In this document: positions 35,158 to 43,330 of the stretch, piece by piece
Position numbering within the stretch: the first letter of the stretch is position 1
Layout: each line of letters starts with the position of its first letter
Source of the DNA: an uncultured Myxococcales bacterium
GTDB lineage: Bacteria; Myxococcota_A; Polyangia; Fen-1088
Assembly: GCA_937889515.1 (NCBI GenBank)
Contig: CALAOV010000390.1
Location: forward strand, 1-43,377
Direction: 5' to 3'
DNA length: 43,377 nucleotides
The notes under the pieces: generated by a model
The model's input: the letters and a program-made list of their open reading frames with translations, nothing else
Database searches by the model: none
What the model was told of the DNA's origin: nothing
Program-made: the position numbers and the translations under genes

Positions 35158-35748
35158 ATGACGGCCGCGATTATACACGTCGGCTTGCTGCTCGCCGCGC
35201 TCGCTCCCCCGGACGCCGGGGCGCCGGCCCGCGCGCCCGGGGATGGCGGTGCCGGTGCGTCCGCCAAGGTTTCGGCGCGTGCCGAAGTCGAAACGGCGCT
35301 GGGCAAGGCCGGCGGCGCCGAGCTGCAGCGGCTGGCGGCGACGGCCCAGGCGACGTTGATGATGATCGCCTCCGACCGATCCACGGCGGAGACGCTTCGG
35401 GCGAGGGCGCTCTCGGCTCTGGCCTATGCGCGGAACCTCCGGGCCCAGACCTATCTGGAGAATTTCGTGGTCGGTCGGACGCCGCCCCTCGACGCGACCG
35501 ATCGCGTGTTGGTCCGGCACGCCGCCGTGGCGCTCGGTTGGCAAGGGGACGCGCGCCTGGTCGAGACGGTCGCGCCGCTGCTAGACAACGCGGACGCGGA
35601 CGTCCGATTGGACGCCGCCATCGCGCTGGGCCTCGGTCGGACCCGCAGCGCGGAGGCGCCGCTCCGCGCCCGGCTGGCGACCGAGACCGACGCCGCGGTG
35701 CGCCGCCAGATCGAGGCGTCGCTCAAGGCCGTGACCGCGCCGCGCTGA
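35158..35748 (+). CDS. HEAT-repeat-like protein with N-terminal signal
   Basis: A 196-residue protein with a short hydrophobic leader (TAAIIHVGLLLAALAPPDAG), Ala/Gly-rich linker, and two to three HEAT-like helical repeats (ARALSALAYARNLRAQTYLE, HAAVALGWQGDARLVETVAP, DVRLDAAIALGLGRTRSAEA). The last two have the conserved Asp-x-Arg and Ala pattern of PBS-lyase/HEAT repeats. Such repeats form protein-binding scaffolds; no specific role can be given. It starts 26 bases from the divergent barrel gene and ends before the convergent kinase gene. Confidence 0.78.
   Translation: MTAAIIHVGLLLAALAPPDAGAPARAPGDGGAGASAKVSARAEVETALGKAGGAELQRLAATAQATLMMIASDRSTAETLRARALSALAYARNLRAQTYLENFVVGRTPPLDATDRVLVRHAAVALGWQGDARLVETVAPLLDNADADVRLDAAIALGLGRTRSAEAPLRARLATETDAAVRRQIEASLKAVTAPR
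35170..35175 (-). promoter_or_regulatory. -10 hexamer upstream of the barrel protein gene
   Basis: TATAAT on the minus strand (35175-35170), a perfect -10, lies inside the first codons of the divergent HEAT-like gene. No -35 is recognisable at 16-18 bases. The resulting leader would be about 32 bases and carry the AGGAG of the barrel gene. Confidence 0.4.
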
Positions 35749-35805
35749 TCGGCGCGGGTCCGGGACGGTTTGGCCGGCGCGCGGCCGAGCCGGAACACCG
35801 CAAGC

Positions 35806-37848
35806 TCAGTCCAGCTCGGCCAGATCCGTTTCGACCAGCAGGTAGAGCGAGCGCAAGAAGGTCAGACGCTCCTCGGGATCGCCGAATTGATCCAGCCAGG
35901 ATCGCAGCGTCTGCTGGCCGTCTAGCATCTCGAGCACCTCGCGCGGCGTTGGTCCGATCTTGAACGCCTCGGGTTGCAAGCGGTCACGGCCGGTGGCGAC
36001 CGCCCGGAAATCAACCAGCGGCGCGAACCGCTGCTCCAACAGCTCGGCCGAAAGACTGAGTACCCCGGCCCCGAGGATCTCGAAGGTGTCGAGGCCGAGC
36101 GGGAAGTTGTCCTGCTGGTTAGTGACGCCGCGGTAGAACGCGAACGTTCCCTCGGTCCAGGCGAAGACGTCGATGACCCGGTCGCGCACCTGCTCCGAGA
36201 GCAGCCGAAACACGTCGAGCGGGCGCAGCATCCCCAGCGCGACCAGCGTGTCGCCCAGCTTGCCGTTGTAGTGCGGCAGCATGCTGAGCGCGAGCTCGAG
36301 CTCGGGGGGCCCCAGGATGCCCCGGCCCACCAGGTACTCGCCGAAACGCTCGCCGAGGTGGCTGGAGCTCACCGATTCGGGCGCGCCGCCCACCAGGAAG
36401 ATCTCTTTCTGGACTTCGCCCAGCTCGAAATGTAGCAGGCCGGTCTCCCCGGCCAGCGCGAGGTCGCAGAAGAAACGCATCGGCGTGATGACGTTGACGT
36501 CGCCGGCGCTGTCGGGCGGGCGCTTCGGAGCGCCCGACACGAATCGGCCGACGTCGCTCGGGGTTCCCGTCTTGCCGGTGCCCTTCGGCCGCGTGGGCGC
36601 CTTGTGGGGCAGGCTTTCCCCGGGTTTCGACACGGGGGTGAAGCCGCGCGCCGACGAGCGTTCGGCGCTGTCGTCCGCCGGCCAAGGCTCTTCGCCCACC
36701 GCGGACGCCGCGTCCCCACCCGATTCGAAAGCCGGGAGGGGCCCGGAGGCGGTCGCGGCGTCCAGTGTCGCGGCGGAGACCAAGGTCGTCGAAGCGGGAC
36801 CGAGCGGCGACGCCGGTGGTGGGGCCGCCGGTGCGGCGTTCTTGACCCGCGCGGCACCGGGATCCGCCGGGCGTCGCGCCGCGGCGGACGGTTTGGCCGA
36901 CGCTTCCGGATTGGTCCCGAATAGCGTGCCGGAGAACGCGCGCAGGTCGCTGGGCCCGACCCGCTGCCCGGTCGAGAACAGATAGTCCGCCAGATCGTCG
37001 TGCAGCTCGGAGGCGCTCTGGTGGCGCTCGGCCGGATCCTTCTTGAGCGCGCGTCGCACGATGCGATCGAGCGCCGGAGAGAGGTCGGCGCCGTATTTGT
37101 CCAGGCGATCGAGGCGCGCGTCGCGCACCTTGAGCAGGACATCGAGATCGTTGGCGGCCGTGAACAGGCGACGTCCCGTGAGCAGCTCCGCGAGCACGAC
37201 CCCGACCGCGAACAGGTCGCTGCGCGCGTCGATGGGCCGGCCGACCACCTGCTCGGGCGACATGTATCCGTACTTCCCCTTGAGCGTCCCGGCCTGGGTT
37301 TTCGACTCGCGGCTTTGCGCGTGGGCGATGCCGAAGTCTCCCAGCTTCACGTCGCCTCGCTTCGAAATGAAGATGTTCGACGGCGAGATGTCGCGGTGGA
37401 CGATCTGCATCGGCTTGCCCTCCATGTCGCGGGCGTTGTGCGCGTAGTCGAGGGCCTCGAGCACTTCGTTGACGATGAAGATCGCCAGGTTCTTGGGCAG
37501 GTGAACCTTCTTCTGGGCGGCGGTGCGGAGGAGCGCGAGGGCGTCGAACCCCTCGACGTATTCCAGCGCGGTGAAGTACTGGCCCTCGACGTCGCCGAAG
37601 TCGAGAATCTGAACGATCTTCGGATGGGTGAGCTGGGCGGTCAGCTTCGCCTCGTCGATGAACATCGCGACGAAGTTTGGGTCGGCGGCCAGGTGCGGCA
37701 GGATCCGCTTGATGACCAGGACCTTCTCGAAGCCATGCGACGAGCTTATCCGCGCGCGGAAGACCTCGGCCATGCCGCCCAAAGCCAGTCGCTCGAGCAG
37801 CGTGTAGCGGCCAAATGCCACCGGCGCGACCGGAGGAGCCGTGGACAT
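35806..37848 (-). CDS. Serine/threonine protein kinase with C-terminal DUF4388/PATAN-like region
   Basis: Eukaryotic-type kinase of 680 residues. The kinase domain spans about 14-290: glycine loop LALGGMAEVF, Lys47 in VLVIKRIL, catalytic HRDISPSN at 151-158, DFG at 171-173, and GKYGYMSPEQ at the activation-loop end. A disordered Pro/Ala/Ser linker runs from about 310 to 450. The C-terminal 230 residues include a DUF4388 (PATAN)-like part (MRFFCDLALAGETGLLHFEL, KEIFLVGGAPESVSSSHLGE) and helical repeats. There is no membrane segment, so it is cytoplasmic, unlike PknB-type receptors. DUF4388 domains occur in Myxococcota gliding and signalling proteins. A TATAGT 9 bases before the ATG suggests leaderless expression. 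Confidence 0.95.
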   Translation of the reverse strand: MSTAPPVAPVAFGRYTLLERLALGGMAEVFRARISSSHGFEKVLVIKRILPHLAADPNFVAMFIDEAKLTAQLTHPKIVQILDFGDVEGQYFTALEYVEGFDALALLRTAAQKKVHLPKNLAIFIVNEVLEALDYAHNARDMEGKPMQIVHRDISPSNIFISKRGDVKLGDFGIAHAQSRESKTQAGTLKGKYGYMSPEQVVGRPIDARSDLFAVGVVLAELLTGRRLFTAANDLDVLLKVRDARLDRLDKYGADLSPALDRIVRRALKKDPAERHQSASELHDDLADYLFSTGQRVGPSDLRAFSGTLFGTNPEASAKPSAAARRPADPGAARVKNAAPAAPPPASPLGPASTTLVSAATLDAATASGPLPAFESGGDAASAVGEEPWPADDSAERSSARGFTPVSKPGESLPHKAPTRPKGTGKTGTPSDVGRFVSGAPKRPPDSAGDVNVITPMRFFCDLALAGETGLLHFELGEVQKEIFLVGGAPESVSSSHLGERFGEYLVGRGILGPPELELALSMLPHYNGKLGDTLVALGMLRPLDVFRLLSEQVRDRVIDVFAWTEGTFAFYRGVTNQQDNFPLGLDTFEILGAGVLSLSAELLEQRFAPLVDFRAVATGRDRLQPEAFKIGPTPREVLEMLDGQQTLRSWLDQFGDPEERLTFLRSLYLLVETDLAELD

Positions 37849-37857
37849 CGAAAACCG

Positions 37858-37863
37858 ACTATA
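37858..37863 (-). promoter_or_regulatory. -10-like hexamer just before the kinase gene
   Basis: TATAGT on the minus strand (37863-37858), 5 of 6 to TATAAT, 9 bases before the ATG. The -35 at 17 bases is poor (TTTCCC, 37886-37881). Confidence 0.42.
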
Positions 37864-37901
37864 CGGGGGGAGCTGGCGAGGGGAAACACCCCTCGGCTAG
37901 C

Positions 37902-38549
37902 TCAGCGGCGTTTTCCGAGGCTCTTGCGGAGCCGCAGCGGTTCGACCGTCTCGCCAGCGAGCTCCAGGGTGCGGTAGGCGGAACGCCGCGCGCGGGCCTG
38001 ACTCTCTTCGGTGGTGGTGACCGCCACCAGCATTCGCTTTCCTTCGTCGTAGTACCGACGCTCCTCGTCGAGGATCTCGACGCCCATGAGCTGGGCGCTC
38101 TCGGTGTCGCCTTTGTCCTGGCAGAACGCGGCCAGGGCGGTCAGCCGCGCGATCGACAGCGCCTTGCCCGCCACATATCCGGCCGACGCACGTTCCTCGG
38201 GCGTTTGCAGCGAGCGCAGAAACGCGAAGAGCTTCGAGTATCCGCCATCGCGCGGGTCGTAGCCCACGACGCCCAGCGCCGTGAGCCGCGCCGAAAGCCG
38301 CCGGCATTGGCGCGCGCCGTCACCGCACTGCTCCGCGAGCGAGAGCTTCATCTCGAGATCGTCGCAGTCCGTGATCCAGAGGGCGGCCACCTCGGCCAGC
38401 TCTATGGCGCTCTTGAGCGCCATCCGGAGCGTGTCGGCGACCTCCACCCCCTCCTTGCCGAGCCCCTCACCCAACGCCGTGACCACCCGCTGGATCGACA
38501 GCTGGTTCTTTGCGTCAAGCTCACTGACGAAGTTTTCTGCTGCGACCAT
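37902..38549 (-). CDS. Ferritin-like helical protein of unknown function
   Basis: A 215-residue, mostly helical protein. Two helices recall the ferritin-like di-iron fold: DDLEMKLSLAEQCGDGARQC near residues 68-87 (position of E/ExxH in first pair) and VEILDEERRYYDEGKRML near 165-182 (second DE/ExxH position). In both, the His ligand position is not His (Arg/Gln and Tyr/Asp), so iron binding is doubtful. I know Ferritin-like proteins of this general shape among Myxococcota unknowns but cannot name it. The ATG at 38549 is chosen because the frame upstream is low-quality. The 160-base gap to the next gene shows only an AT-rich patch near 38576-38590. Confidence 0.7.
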   Translation of the reverse strand: MVAAENFVSELDAKNQLSIQRVVTALGEGLGKEGVEVADTLRMALKSAIELAEVAALWITDCDDLEMKLSLAEQCGDGARQCRRLSARLTALGVVGYDPRDGGYSKLFAFLRSLQTPEERASAGYVAGKALSIARLTALAAFCQDKGDTESAQLMGVEILDEERRYYDEGKRMLVAVTTTEESQARARRSAYRTLELAGETVEPLRLRKSLGKRR

Positions 38550-38709
38550 GGGGGTTGGGAATCGTAACTGAGGCAGAAAAATATGTACGGCAGACCATAA
38601 AGCGCCAGGCCGCTCCGTCCGATGTACAGCTTGCAGACCCTGCCACAGGTCGGCGTGCATCGCCAGCCGGTGCAGGCCCTCTGGGCAAATCTGTGCGGAG
38701 GTTGATCTC

Positions 38710-40005
38710 TTGGACGCGATCGGTGGACGTTCGACGAAGGCGCTGCTGGCGACGGTCTTCGCGATCGCGTTTTCGACCGGGGCGGCCGGATGCGGCGGCG
38801 AGGTCGGAGGTCCGGACCCGACGATGTCGGCCGCTTCGGAGGGTGTGCCCCACGCCAAACCCCTACACGACGACATGGTGGCGGCCGTCTCTCCGATTGG
38901 CGGGGTGGCTGTCGATCGCGCGCTATCGAGCGGCGGCGGAGCCGGTTCGCCCCCCAAGGTAATCTACCTCGTCTATGCCGACGGCAAGGCGCTCCCCCAG
39001 ACTGCCTACGACGCCTGCACCGGGGTCGCGCCGAAGTTCAACTGCACCTTCGCCTCGACCCTCGAGGACTGCCAGCGTCAGATTCAGACCTACCTCGATC
39101 GCTGGTACGCCGACTTCAACGTCATCTTCACGCTGACCCGTCCGACCAGCGGCAACTACTACACCGAGGTCGTCTCATCGGGGGGCGGTACCTGGTGCGG
39201 CGTCGGCAGCACGGTCGCGGGCGTGGCACCCTTCCTCTGTCACGACCTGCAGGGCGGGGTGGCCTATACGCTCGACGGCGGCGAAAGCGCCCACGACACG
39301 GCGGTCATCATCGCGCAGGAGCAGGCCCACCTGCTTGGTCTCGAGCACGTCTCCGACACCAACGACATCATGTATCCGTTCATCTGCCAGAACTGCGACG
39401 GCTTCGAGAACCAGGCGGTCGCCACCACCGCCGATCGCTGCGAACGACAGACGCAGAACTCGTACCAGATGATGCTGAGCGCGCTGGGCGCGTGGGCCGG
39501 TGGCACGAAGCCGTCGGTCTTCGGCTGCATCGACGACACCCAGGCGCCGACGGTCTCCTTCGCGTCGCCCGCCAACGGCGCCACGATGGGGCACGATTTC
39601 ACGGTGAAAGTAAACGCCCACGACGACTGTGATCTGGCCAACGTCGCGATCGACGTGACGCCGCAGGGGCTCTCGGCGACCGCCAAGAAGGGACCCTATC
39701 AATGGGATCTCACGGGCATCAACGGGGCGCAGACGATCACCGTCACCGCCACGGATGGCAGCGGCCACGCGACCGTCGCGACCCTACAGGTCTCGGCGCC
39801 GCCCGCCGACGAAAGTGACGTGCCGGATCCGGCCGGCGCCAGCGCGGCCGGTTGCACGGTGGCGTCCGGCGCCTTCGGCGCGGCCGGGTTACTGCCCTCG
39901 CTCACCATCCTGCTGGTGTTCGCCGGACGCGCCCGCCGCCCCGGCCGCCGTCGCCGCATCACCGGCGTCCTCGCCGAGACGTCTACCTCTACTTCGGAGT
40001 CTTAA
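38710..40005 (+). CDS. Secreted metzincin-like protein with Ig-like domain and MYXO-CTERM-like tail
   Basis: A 431-residue exported protein. The N-terminus is a lipoprotein-type signal (ALLATVFAIAFSTGAAGC, Cys28). A protease-like domain covers about 80-285; its zinc site reads Q203-E-Q-A-H207-L-L-G-L-E-H213, that is HEXXHXXGXXH with the first His replaced by Gln, followed by a Met-turn IMYP (220-223). An Ig-like domain follows (APTVSFASPANGATMGHDFT to VATLQVSAP, about 277-367). The C-terminus has a Cys (382), a hydrophobic segment and RARRPGRRRR, as in MYXO-CTERM sorting tails, plus 15 further residues. The TTG start at 38710 has GGAGG 8 bases upstream. Confidence 0.85.
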   Translation: MDAIGGRSTKALLATVFAIAFSTGAAGCGGEVGGPDPTMSAASEGVPHAKPLHDDMVAAVSPIGGVAVDRALSSGGGAGSPPKVIYLVYADGKALPQTAYDACTGVAPKFNCTFASTLEDCQRQIQTYLDRWYADFNVIFTLTRPTSGNYYTEVVSSGGGTWCGVGSTVAGVAPFLCHDLQGGVAYTLDGGESAHDTAVIIAQEQAHLLGLEHVSDTNDIMYPFICQNCDGFENQAVATTADRCERQTQNSYQMMLSALGAWAGGTKPSVFGCIDDTQAPTVSFASPANGATMGHDFTVKVNAHDDCDLANVAIDVTPQGLSATAKKGPYQWDLTGINGAQTITVTATDGSGHATVATLQVSAPPADESDVPDPAGASAAGCTVASGAFGAAGLLPSLTILLVFAGRARRPGRRRRITGVLAETSTSTSES

Positions 40006-40036
40006 AGGTCCCGATTAAGTAAGAACGCGTGAGGGA

Positions 40037-40094
40037 GAACGAGCTTGCTCGTTCGAGCTCGTCGCGGGGGGCGCGGGACCCTTTGGAGGGTCCC
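40037..40094. repeat. Multi-hairpin intergenic repeat element, copy B
   Basis: GAACGAGC/GCTCGTTC (40037-40054, 8 perfect pairs) and GGGACCCT/AGGGTCCC (40075-40094, 8 perfect pairs) joined by GAGCTCGTCGCGGGGGGCGC-like sequence. Copy A (17610-17666) has the same two hairpins and nearly the same joining bases. A half-copy (GGTCCCGATTAAG, 40007-40019) precedes it. The element fills the gap between the convergent metzincin-like and VWA genes, as copy A fills a convergent gap. Confidence 0.8.
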
Positions 40095-40096
40095 GA

Positions 40097-42415
40097 TTAA
40101 GAATGCCCGGAGCGGCGACGGAGGGTCCACTCGAGTGCGAGCAGGCCGATTCCGAGCAGCAGCAGCAGCGGACGCGACCACAGCTCGACGGCGCGCTGGC
40201 GTCCCACGCGGACTTCGCGGGAGGGTCGGATCGTGACGTTCGGGAGCGCCTCGAACCGGTAGTCCCCGCCGCTGGCCTGGGCCAGCTCGCGGAGGATCTT
40301 ATCGCGCGCGGCCACGTCGTCGAGCTCGGGTCCGCCCGCCCGGACCACGAAGGTCTCCTCCTGATTGACCACGCGTCCCTCGATCGTCGCGTTTCCGGCC
40401 AGGCGGTAAGCGCCCGGCGGCAGCGCGCCGATGTCCACCTGGGCTTCGCCGTCTCCGTCGGTGGTGACCGTGAGGCGCCGGAGCGGCTTGTCGATCCGCT
40501 CTGCGTCGGCGACGGTGACCACTACGTCGACCTTCGGTGCGGGCGAGTAGTCGGCGTGCATCGCGCGCACGCGCGCCGCCACCGGTTGGTTGCGCGCGTA
40601 CTCCAGACGGTCGAGCTCGATGTGCAGCAGCATCAGCGCCGGATCGCGCACCAGCCAGCGGATCGCGTTCTCCCAGAAACGCTGGAACGCGCGTCCGTCA
40701 TCGCCTTCGCCGGCGGCGAGAAAGCCCCAGTGCCAGGCGCTGTCCGTCAGTAGCGCGAGCGCCCGTCCCTTGCCGGGCTCACCGGCCACCAGCAGCGGCG
40801 CCGGTTTTCCGTCGGCGCCCTTGAGGCTGGGGTGCGTGAGCAGGGTCGTCGCGTTCGCCTTGGCGCGGGGGACGCGGTTGAGCCCCTCGAGCGGCGGGAG
40901 CTTGCCCCAGCGCAGCTCATTTTCGCGCGGGTCGAGTAGCAGCGAGGTGATGGGGTGCGTGCGTCCCTCCGCGCTGAGACGGGGCCTGAAGGCCTCCGTG
41001 CTCAGGTTGGGGTCACTCTCGCCCTCGAGGGTCGGTCCGATGGGCGGCAGCTCGACCGGCAGCACGTCGCGCAGCGCCGTGAGGCCGTAACCGCCGCTGG
41101 CGAACGACAGGTCGCCCCCGATCATCGCCAGCGCGCCGCCCCCCTCGACGTAGTCGCGCACGTTGGGCAAGAACGGCTCGACGCCGTAGGGGGCGTAGTT
41201 GAAGTTCTGGAAGATCACCAGATCGAACGAACGCAACTGCTCCTCGAAGATCTCGAAGGTCGGGAACGGGATCAGGGACAGATCGTCGCGGTTCCAGGGC
41301 TGCTCGTCGGTCTCGGTGCGCAGAATGAAAAACGACACCAGGTCGACGTTGGGATCGCGGCGCAGCATCGCGCGCACGAAGCGCTCGTCCCAGGAGGGAC
41401 GGCCCGTGAGGTGCAGAACGCGCACCCGGTCGCGGATCACCTTGAGGGTGAACGACTGCTGGTTGTTGCTGGCCAGCGCCTCGCCCGCCAGGACCGGCGT
41501 CGAGATCCGGAACACGAAGTTTCCCGGATGGTCGGGGAGCCAGTCGAAGGCGATCTTCTCTTCCGAACGGTCGCCGCGCAGGACCACCCCACGCGTCGCG
41601 ATGGGGCGACCGTCCCGTTCCAGCGTGACCTCGACCTGCCGATCCGCCAGGCCGGTCTGGCGGACCAGCGCCTCGATGCTGACCGGCGTGCGGACGAAGG
41701 CAAACCCGTCCGCCAGCACGGCAGCGATCGAGAGATCGCGCAGAGACTTTTCGCCCAGGCCAACCGTGTGGATCGGCGCGCCGAGCGCTTCGATCGCGGT
41801 GTGGGTGGTCGCGTCGAGCGGCCCCTCGCCGATCCGGCCGGTGTCGATCCCGTCGGAGATGAGCAGCACGGCGCCCAGATCCCGGCCGGCGTAACGCGCG
41901 CGCAGCTCACCCAGCGCCTCGCCGATGCGGGTGGCGTCGGCGGCCGGCGCCTCGCGCAGCGACGCCGTCGTGGCGGGTGAGACGCTTTCGCCGAAGGTGT
42001 AGAGGTCGACGTCGTGACCGGCCTTTTGCCAGGCCGCGATATCGGGGGCCGCGTGATCCAGGATGGCGGCCGCGCGTTCGGCGCGCGACGGTCCGCCGTC
42101 GGGCGGGCGCACCTCCATCGAGCGCGAGGCGTCCACCAGCACCGCGATCCGGTTGGGGACCCGGGAGACCTGCCGGAGCTCCACGGTCGGCTCGAGCGCG
42201 GTCACGAGACAGGCGATCACGCCGGCGGTGCGCAGCGCGAGCAGGACCCACCCGCGGGCGCGCCGCTCCTCGATGAGCGCCAGCCCCGACAGCGCGATCG
42301 CGAGGCCAGCCGCCGCGACCAGCAGCGCGACGCCCATCCGGCCGACGTGGCTCGATACGCCGAGCGCGATGCGCCAATCGTTGAAGCCGCCGGGCAGTCG
42401 AAAGAGGCCCATCAT
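40097..42415 (-). CDS. Membrane protein with VWA domain and glutamine-amidotransferase-like fold
   Basis: A 772-residue inner-membrane protein. Two N-terminal membrane helices (about 27-48 and 54-76) are followed by a von Willebrand A domain with a metal-site motif DASRS at 95-99. A beta-rich middle (about 240-330) leads to a class I GATase-like fold (RVRVLHLTGRPSWDERFVRA to AMIGGDLSFASGGYG) lacking an obvious Cys-His-Glu triad, so probably non-catalytic. One C-terminal helix lies near 745-765. This architecture occurs in loci with MoxR ATPase, DUF58 and BatA-like proteins, of which only the DUF4159 partner is visible here. Its start overlaps the DUF4159 stop by 4 bases, so they are translationally coupled. 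Confidence 0.88.
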   Translation of the reverse strand: MMGLFRLPGGFNDWRIALGVSSHVGRMGVALLVAAAGLAIALSGLALIEERRARGWVLLALRTAGVIACLVTALEPTVELRQVSRVPNRIAVLVDASRSMEVRPPDGGPSRAERAAAILDHAAPDIAAWQKAGHDVDLYTFGESVSPATTASLREAPAADATRIGEALGELRARYAGRDLGAVLLISDGIDTGRIGEGPLDATTHTAIEALGAPIHTVGLGEKSLRDLSIAAVLADGFAFVRTPVSIEALVRQTGLADRQVEVTLERDGRPIATRGVVLRGDRSEEKIAFDWLPDHPGNFVFRISTPVLAGEALASNNQQSFTLKVIRDRVRVLHLTGRPSWDERFVRAMLRRDPNVDLVSFFILRTETDEQPWNRDDLSLIPFPTFEIFEEQLRSFDLVIFQNFNYAPYGVEPFLPNVRDYVEGGGALAMIGGDLSFASGGYGLTALRDVLPVELPPIGPTLEGESDPNLSTEAFRPRLSAEGRTHPITSLLLDPRENELRWGKLPPLEGLNRVPRAKANATTLLTHPSLKGADGKPAPLLVAGEPGKGRALALLTDSAWHWGFLAAGEGDDGRAFQRFWENAIRWLVRDPALMLLHIELDRLEYARNQPVAARVRAMHADYSPAPKVDVVVTVADAERIDKPLRRLTVTTDGDGEAQVDIGALPPGAYRLAGNATIEGRVVNQEETFVVRAGGPELDDVAARDKILRELAQASGGDYRFEALPNVTIRPSREVRVGRQRAVELWSRPLLLLLGIGLLALEWTLRRRSGHS

Positions 42416-43155
42416 CGCGCGAACCGCCGGGTGCGAAGGATGTAGTCGATGTGCGCCTGTTCGGTCTTGTAGTCGAGGCAGAGGGCGTACATCACCAGGT
42501 TCACGCCCAGGCGGAAGGCCTCCTCGCGCTGGTCGTCGCCGCCCGGCGTGACCTCGTGCTCCCAGCGGCCGAACCCGTCGCGGGCCCAGGCGCCGGCGAG
42601 ATCGTTCTGGGTGTAGACCACGGCCAGTCGCCGGTCGCGCTCGACCCCTTCCAGGTAGGGCGCGGCGATGATCCGGCCCGGGGCGCCGTGCAGAACGTAG
42701 AACGATTTCCAGAGGACGTGGCTGTCCGGGATCCGGATCGGCAGCTCGCCCGGCAGGGTCTGCGCCAGGAGCCGTCGCACCGATTCGTCGAAGCCACCGC
42801 CGGCGCGTCCCTCGCAGGAATCGATCAAGAGAAAACCGCCGTAGGTGATGTATCGCCGCAGCCGGGCGATGTCGCTCTCGGACGGCAGCGCAAAGCCGCG
42901 ATCTCCCGAGAGCACCAGGAACGGATATCGAAAGAGGTTGGGATCGGCAAGACGCAGCTCGGCCGGATCGGATGCGGTCTGCACGCTGGTGCGCCGGACA
43001 ATCTCCCAGGCCAGCCGTTTGAGCGCCGTGGGGCGCGAATCGGGCAGCCCGGGCAGGTTGAGGCGGGCGAAATGAAACAGCGATCGATCGCCGATGGCCC
43101 AGCTCCGCCGGGACAGCAGCAGCGCCGACAGGGAGGCGCCGGCCCAGAGGGCCAA
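42412..43155 (-). CDS. DUF4159-domain exported protein, partner of the VWA protein
   Basis: A DUF4159 protein of about 247 residues: FHFARLNLPGLPDSRPTALK near residue 27, FLVLSGDRGFALPSESDIAR near 79, GGFLLIDSCEGRAGGGFDES near 106, and LAVVYTQNDLAGAW near 178. The domain has a flavodoxin/GATase-like fold of unknown role. The TTG at 43155 is a convenient start, but in-frame codons upstream read RVSRRRW joined to LALWAGASLSALLLS, a twin-arginine-like signal peptide. The real start is therefore probably upstream, where only rare codons (CTG at 43191, ATC at 43194) are available before the stop at 43240-43238. Coupled to the VWA gene. Confidence 0.85.
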   Translation of the reverse strand: MALWAGASLSALLLSRRSWAIGDRSLFHFARLNLPGLPDSRPTALKRLAWEIVRRTSVQTASDPAELRLADPNLFRYPFLVLSGDRGFALPSESDIARLRRYITYGGFLLIDSCEGRAGGGFDESVRRLLAQTLPGELPIRIPDSHVLWKSFYVLHGAPGRIIAAPYLEGVERDRRLAVVYTQNDLAGAWARDGFGRWEHEVTPGGDDQREEAFRLGVNLVMYALCLDYKTEQAHIDYILRTRRFAR

Positions 43156-43226
43156 CCAGCGCCGCCGCGAGACGCGATCGGTCGCGCTCAGGATCCCACC
43201 CGCTTCGTCCCGGGGGAACTTTGCAC

Positions 43227-43232
43227 TACACT
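43227..43232 (+). promoter_or_regulatory. -10-like hexamer just before the last gene
   Basis: TACACT (4 of 6 to TATAAT) ends 9 bases before the ATG at 43242. No -35 is recognisable. Same geometry as several other genes in the window. Confidence 0.35.
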
Positions 43233-43241
43233 GCCGCCGTC

Positions 43242-43330
43242 ATGGTGAGGCTGATTCCGATGGCGATGCTCGCGTCTCTGTTGGGCCTGGCCGGCCGGCC
43301 GGCGCGGGCCGAGCGCGCTGCACCCGCCAT
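43242..43330 (+). CDS. Signal peptide of an exported protein, truncated by the adapter junction
   Basis: The ATG at 43242 begins MVRLIPMAMLASLLGLAGRP, continuing ARAERAAPA, a Sec-type signal peptide with likely cleavage after ARA. The frame runs into adapter sequence at 43331, so nothing of the mature protein is known. The gene is divergent from the DUF4159 gene. No Shine-Dalgarno sequence is present; a -10-like box lies 9 bases upstream. Confidence 0.65.
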
